A stretch of DNA of 64,000 nt, taken from contig JARZZO010000011.1 of the NCBI GenBank assembly GCA_030544215.1, forward strand, positions 14,308,001 to 14,372,000, written 5' to 3'. Of the stretch, positions 61,209 to 64,000 are shown piece by piece. The DNA is from Zantedeschia hybrid cultivar (Eukaryota > Streptophyta > Magnoliopsida > Alismatales > Araceae). The notes below the pieces were generated by a model that saw only the letters and a program-made list of their open reading frames with translations, was not told the DNA's origin and searched no databases. The stretch's first letter is position 1. The number at the start of each line of letters is the position of its first letter. A program made the translations under genes and the position numbers.

Positions 61209-61493
61209 TCAAGGAGGATGCTCGGACTCCAGTTTCTTCAGTATGAAGCTGGTAACCCCCCAATCAAACCCTCGGTACTGAAGCCACCTTACCAACCTTG
61301 ACCTACGATTTTCCAATGATGCATTTGAACCTCGGAGCCATTGTTTGGAGGCTTGTGCAAAGAGACGGTCCATAGACATCTTGGACATACCAAGATATGT
61401 AGCTTGTGGGCCACCACTTGTGTCACCATCCTTGAATACAAGGTTCGTTGCTTTGTCTATGTCTGCTTCACTCACACCCTTCTGAAGAAGTGC
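61209..61493 (-). CDS. RecX-domain protein, C-terminal exon (gene partial in window)
   Basis: The minus strand has an acceptor (TTCTTGGTTCAG) at 61494-61505, then 94 codons and TGA. The sequence reads ALLQKGVSEADIDKATNLVF, then SMDRLFAQASKQWLRG, then RRSRLVRWLQYRGFDWGVTS and FILKKLESEHPP. The ending RWLQYRGFDWG...ILKKLES is characteristic of plant proteins carrying a RecX domain. RecX in bacteria is a small three-helix-repeat modulator of RecA. The plant proteins are probably organellar RecA regulators, which is inference. Upstream exons are not seen between 61500 and 64000 and should lie beyond the right edge. That would place the Athila-type element in this gene's intron. The exon is intact. 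Confidence 0.85.
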   Translation of the reverse strand, partial: ALLQKGVSEADIDKATNLVFKDGDTSGGPQATYLGMSKMSMDRLFAQASKQWLRGSNASLENRRSRLVRWLQYRGFDWGVTSFILKKLESEHPP

Positions 61494-61505
61494 CTGAACC
61501 AAGAA

Positions 61506-62060
61506 CTATCACTTAGCTTAAAGAATTCTTATGATTGTAAACGAAACGCTGTCAAATGTTTTTCTGTTGTAACATTTTAATGGCATAGATATGTTGGGCC
61601 TCTCAAGATGTCACTAAGCTGTTAAAACAGGTCAATTGAGAATTATCTACCAAGACTTTTGTATTAACACACTGTACACTGAAAGTCGTCGGACACCAAT
61701 GCTATACTTTTTACAGTTCCTATGGTAACCGCCTTTGATGGTTCACGGTGATGCTGTCTTTGGGTTTCCTTTAAAGGGACCGCGTCAGCTTCGAGCTGGA
61801 AGTGCTTCAGTATGGGTGAAAGTTGGTAATTGATAAATTGTTAAACTGATCATTTAAAGGCAATCTTTTGCATCACACTCACGTTTTTATCTGTAAAATG
61901 GCATGAAATGACAGATAATTGCGTACCAAGTCCAACGGTACCAATTTCGTCAAATTCTGACTTAAAAACATCGTCATTTCATGTGATTAATGTAGTATAG
62001 TGCATTTGCGGTTTTTCAACAAAACCGAGATGAAATAAATAAATATAATGATTTTTTGAT
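61506..62060. other. Probable intron of the RecX-domain gene
   Basis: No further RecX exon is seen. A short plus-strand frame near 61740-61820 (FGFPLKGPRQLRAGSASVWV) looks coding-like but I cannot assign it. Confidence 0.3.
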
Positions 62061-62471
62061 GATAATATGTTAATTTACATTTATTCTATGTGAACAGGAC
62101 ATGCCGATGATGCAGTGCAGTTGGTGGAGTTTCTGAAAATTTGGGGGAAGTCTAGTGTTCGAATCTCAATAAATTCGACGTCATTTTGGCTAAAAGAATA
62201 AAGCAGGAGTAAAAATGTCATTTGATGTCCTAGTGTTGCCCTAATTCCATGGCCAAAAAGAACCCAAGAAGGGCCAGCCGCCTTCCTTTCTCTCACTTTC
62301 TTTTTTTTTAAAAACCTTCCTTCCCTTTTCTTTAAAAAAATCCTCACGAACTCGAGACCCTCCTATTCTCGGCACCTTTCTCTCCTCAGCCGCCGCCCGA
62401 CTCTTCTCTTCCCTCTCGCTATTTCTTTCTCTCCCGTAGGCTCTCTCCCCACTGGCTATTTCCTCTCCCTC

Positions 62472-62519
<48 letters not shown>

Positions 62520-63735
62520 CACACCTTCTCTTTGTGTTTCTCTCTCTCTGTCTTTCCTCCTCCGACTCTCTCTGTTCTCTCTCCCTCCGTCTCTCTCTAT
62601 CTCCTCTCTCCCACACGATCTCTGTTCCCCACGCCTCTTTCTTCCTCCCTCTCTGTCTCTTTCTCCTCTCTCTCGCCGGCCTGAAGCACCCCCATGCACG
62701 TCCGGTGAAGCCTACCGCTGGCCCCCACGCGTCGCCAACGCCCTACCAGGTCGCATCCCACGCCTCCAGCGCGCCTGCGAGCTTCCAGCGCCCCACCGCA
62801 TGCACGCACGTCTCCGGTTGCAAGCCTCCACGCGCCCCAGCGCATGTATGCACGCTTGAAGCTCCACACACCTGCCACGCCTGCTCCCAGCACGCCACCA
62901 ACCGGGCCTCCCCAACGTCCCGCCTACCATGCGTTGCCATGTTGTACGTTGCATGAAGCCCGGCGTTCACGTCGCCTGAAGCCGGTCCCTGCCAACGCAC
63001 ACCTGCACTTCAGCCGGTCCACTGAAGCCATCCCCCTCCAGCGCGACTCAAGCACGCTTCCATGCGCCCCTCCAGCGGCAACGTGCATGCATGCACGTTC
63101 CCTCTCCCGGCGCACCAGCGAACACCCGCCGCACTCCATCCGGTCCACTGCTCCTCAAGCCAGTCCACAGAAGTATCCGCCGGCCTTGTTCCAAAGTCCC
63201 ACCAGGGCCACTGTTGCAACTTGCCTTATTACTATCATCTGTTACTTTTCTTTTTTGTACTTCTTTTGGCTTATTTTAGTTTAGTTAAGTATTGTTTCTT
63301 GCTGCATAAACTTAATTATTTCAATTTAGAAGTTATATTATTCTTGCAGTCTTTTATTAATCTCTCTCTCTTCTCAACTTTAAATATGGTTGTGTTTGTT
63401 CTTTTAAAAATTAGGTCAGTTAGATTTGTAAACGTAGTTTAATTTCATTAGGCAGTTAGTGTTAACCTTAAACTCAACTAGTTGTTTAGATATAATATAA
63501 TCTCATTTCAAATCTCTCATTCTTTCAAGTTATTGAATAGGTAATTAATTAATTAATTCAAGTTATAAATTGTCTTTTAGATTAATTAAAATTCAAAGTT
63601 TTCAAAAAATTAGAATTCTATTTCCCTGTGGATTCGACTCGGTCTCACCATTGCTATTACTAAAATTAGTTTACATGAGCCGATTAAAATATGATTGTTA
63701 GCTTGGATTTTTAACGACATAATCATTGGCTATCA
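62060..63735 (+). mobile_element. 5' LTR of an Athila-type Ty3/gypsy element (left edge uncertain)
   Basis: The right end is well defined: TTCCCTGTGGATTCGACTC (about 63621-63639), a hallmark of Athila-group LTRs, followed by ...GGCTATCA at 63735 and then the PBS. The left part contains CT-rich sequence with a (CT)n run (about 62476-62518) and a GC-rich stretch (62690-63200). The left boundary near 62060 is a guess, because the partner LTR is outside the window. Confidence 0.7.
62476..62518 (+). repeat. (CT)n microsatellite in the LTR
   Basis: About 21 uninterrupted CT units inside a longer pyrimidine-rich tract. The opposite strand gives artefactual Arg/Glu-rich frames. Confidence 0.95.
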
Positions 63736-63740
63736 ATTTT

Positions 63741-63758
63741 TGGCGCCGTTGCCGGGGA
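63741..63758 (+). other. Primer-binding site, tRNA-Asp type
   Basis: TGGCGCCGTTGCCGGGGA, five bases after the LTR end. It is the standard Athila/Tat PBS complementary to the 3' end of tRNA-Asp. Confidence 0.95.
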
Positions 63759-64000
63759 GGTAGATTTTTAATTTTGATTATTTTGAATTTAGTGTAATTA
63801 TTCTTTAGCTAATCTTCTTTTTCTTATTTTTGCAGGTATATTGAAAAAAAAAAAAAAAAAAAAAAGCGAAATCATGGGAAGTGTGTTCCAACTTTCTATG
63901 TTTCAATTTTCTTACTTTAGTTAGTTTCAATTTTTGTAGTTTCTAATTTAGATAGGTTTCCATTAATTAAAAAAAAGGGAGAACAAAAGAAGAACATCCA
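63759..64000 (+). mobile_element. Start of the internal region of the Athila-type element
   Basis: Noncoding leader before gag, with a (A)22 run at 63844-63865. The element continues past the window edge. Confidence 0.75.

Noticed and set aside
61740..61820. Plus-strand coding-like stretch (FGFPLKGPRQLRAGSASV)
   Set aside because: Too short, no family recognised and no clear splice sites. Mentioned only in the intron description.
62241..62699. 152-codon minus-strand Arg/Glu-rich frame
   Set aside because: It is the complement of the (CT)n tract in the Athila-type LTR, a product of composition.

Overview
The window is nuclear DNA from a flowering plant. It has spliced genes with GT/AG introns, plant-specific families (FAR1/FRS, an LRR receptor-like gene), copia and Athila-type retrotransposons, L1-type LINEs, tRNA-derived SINEs, and hAT- and Mutator-type MITEs. 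The GC-rich, low-complexity first exons next to AT-rich repeat-filled introns suggest a monocot outside the grasses, or an early-diverging angiosperm. That placement is inference. I see no CRISPR array, operon, phage or bacterial sequence.

Layout. 0-2.4 kb: decayed copia RT/RNase H and a probable 3' LTR. 2.6-7.1 kb: a FAR1-related (FRS) gene that can be spliced in frame as four exons (951 aa), followed by a decayed second copy of its last two exons. 8.4-9.3 kb: a 5'-truncated LINE with a perfect 17-bp target-site duplication (TSD). 10.5-13.4 kb: a non-autonomous LTR retrotransposon with both LTRs. 13.4-20 kb: unrecognised and AT-rich repeat DNA. 20.1-21.2 kb: a GC-rich solo LTR with TSD CTTAG and internal 45-bp repeats, followed by a Mutator-type MITE. 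22-34.6 kb: AT-rich DNA with microsatellites and diverged repeats and no gene I can support.

34.75-54.04 kb: an SFT2-like Golgi vesicle-transport gene (233 aa, four exons). Its second intron is 15.8 kb and holds a hAT-like element, two LINE copies with no RT-domain end, a LTR-like block of about 3 kb splitting one LINE, SINEs and an exact 107-bp tandem duplication. 57.0-59.1 kb: an LRR receptor-like pseudogene with frameshifts, an insertion and no kinase. 60.55-60.94 kb: a second Mutator-type MITE. 61.2-61.5 kb: the C-terminal exon of a minus-strand RecX-domain gene. 62-64 kb: an Athila-type 5' LTR with its PBS, running off the right edge.

The genes are unrelated housekeeping or regulatory loci and do not form a pathway. 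The main interest is the layered, datable transposon insertions and the size to which the SFT2 intron has grown. I found no convincing new biological system.
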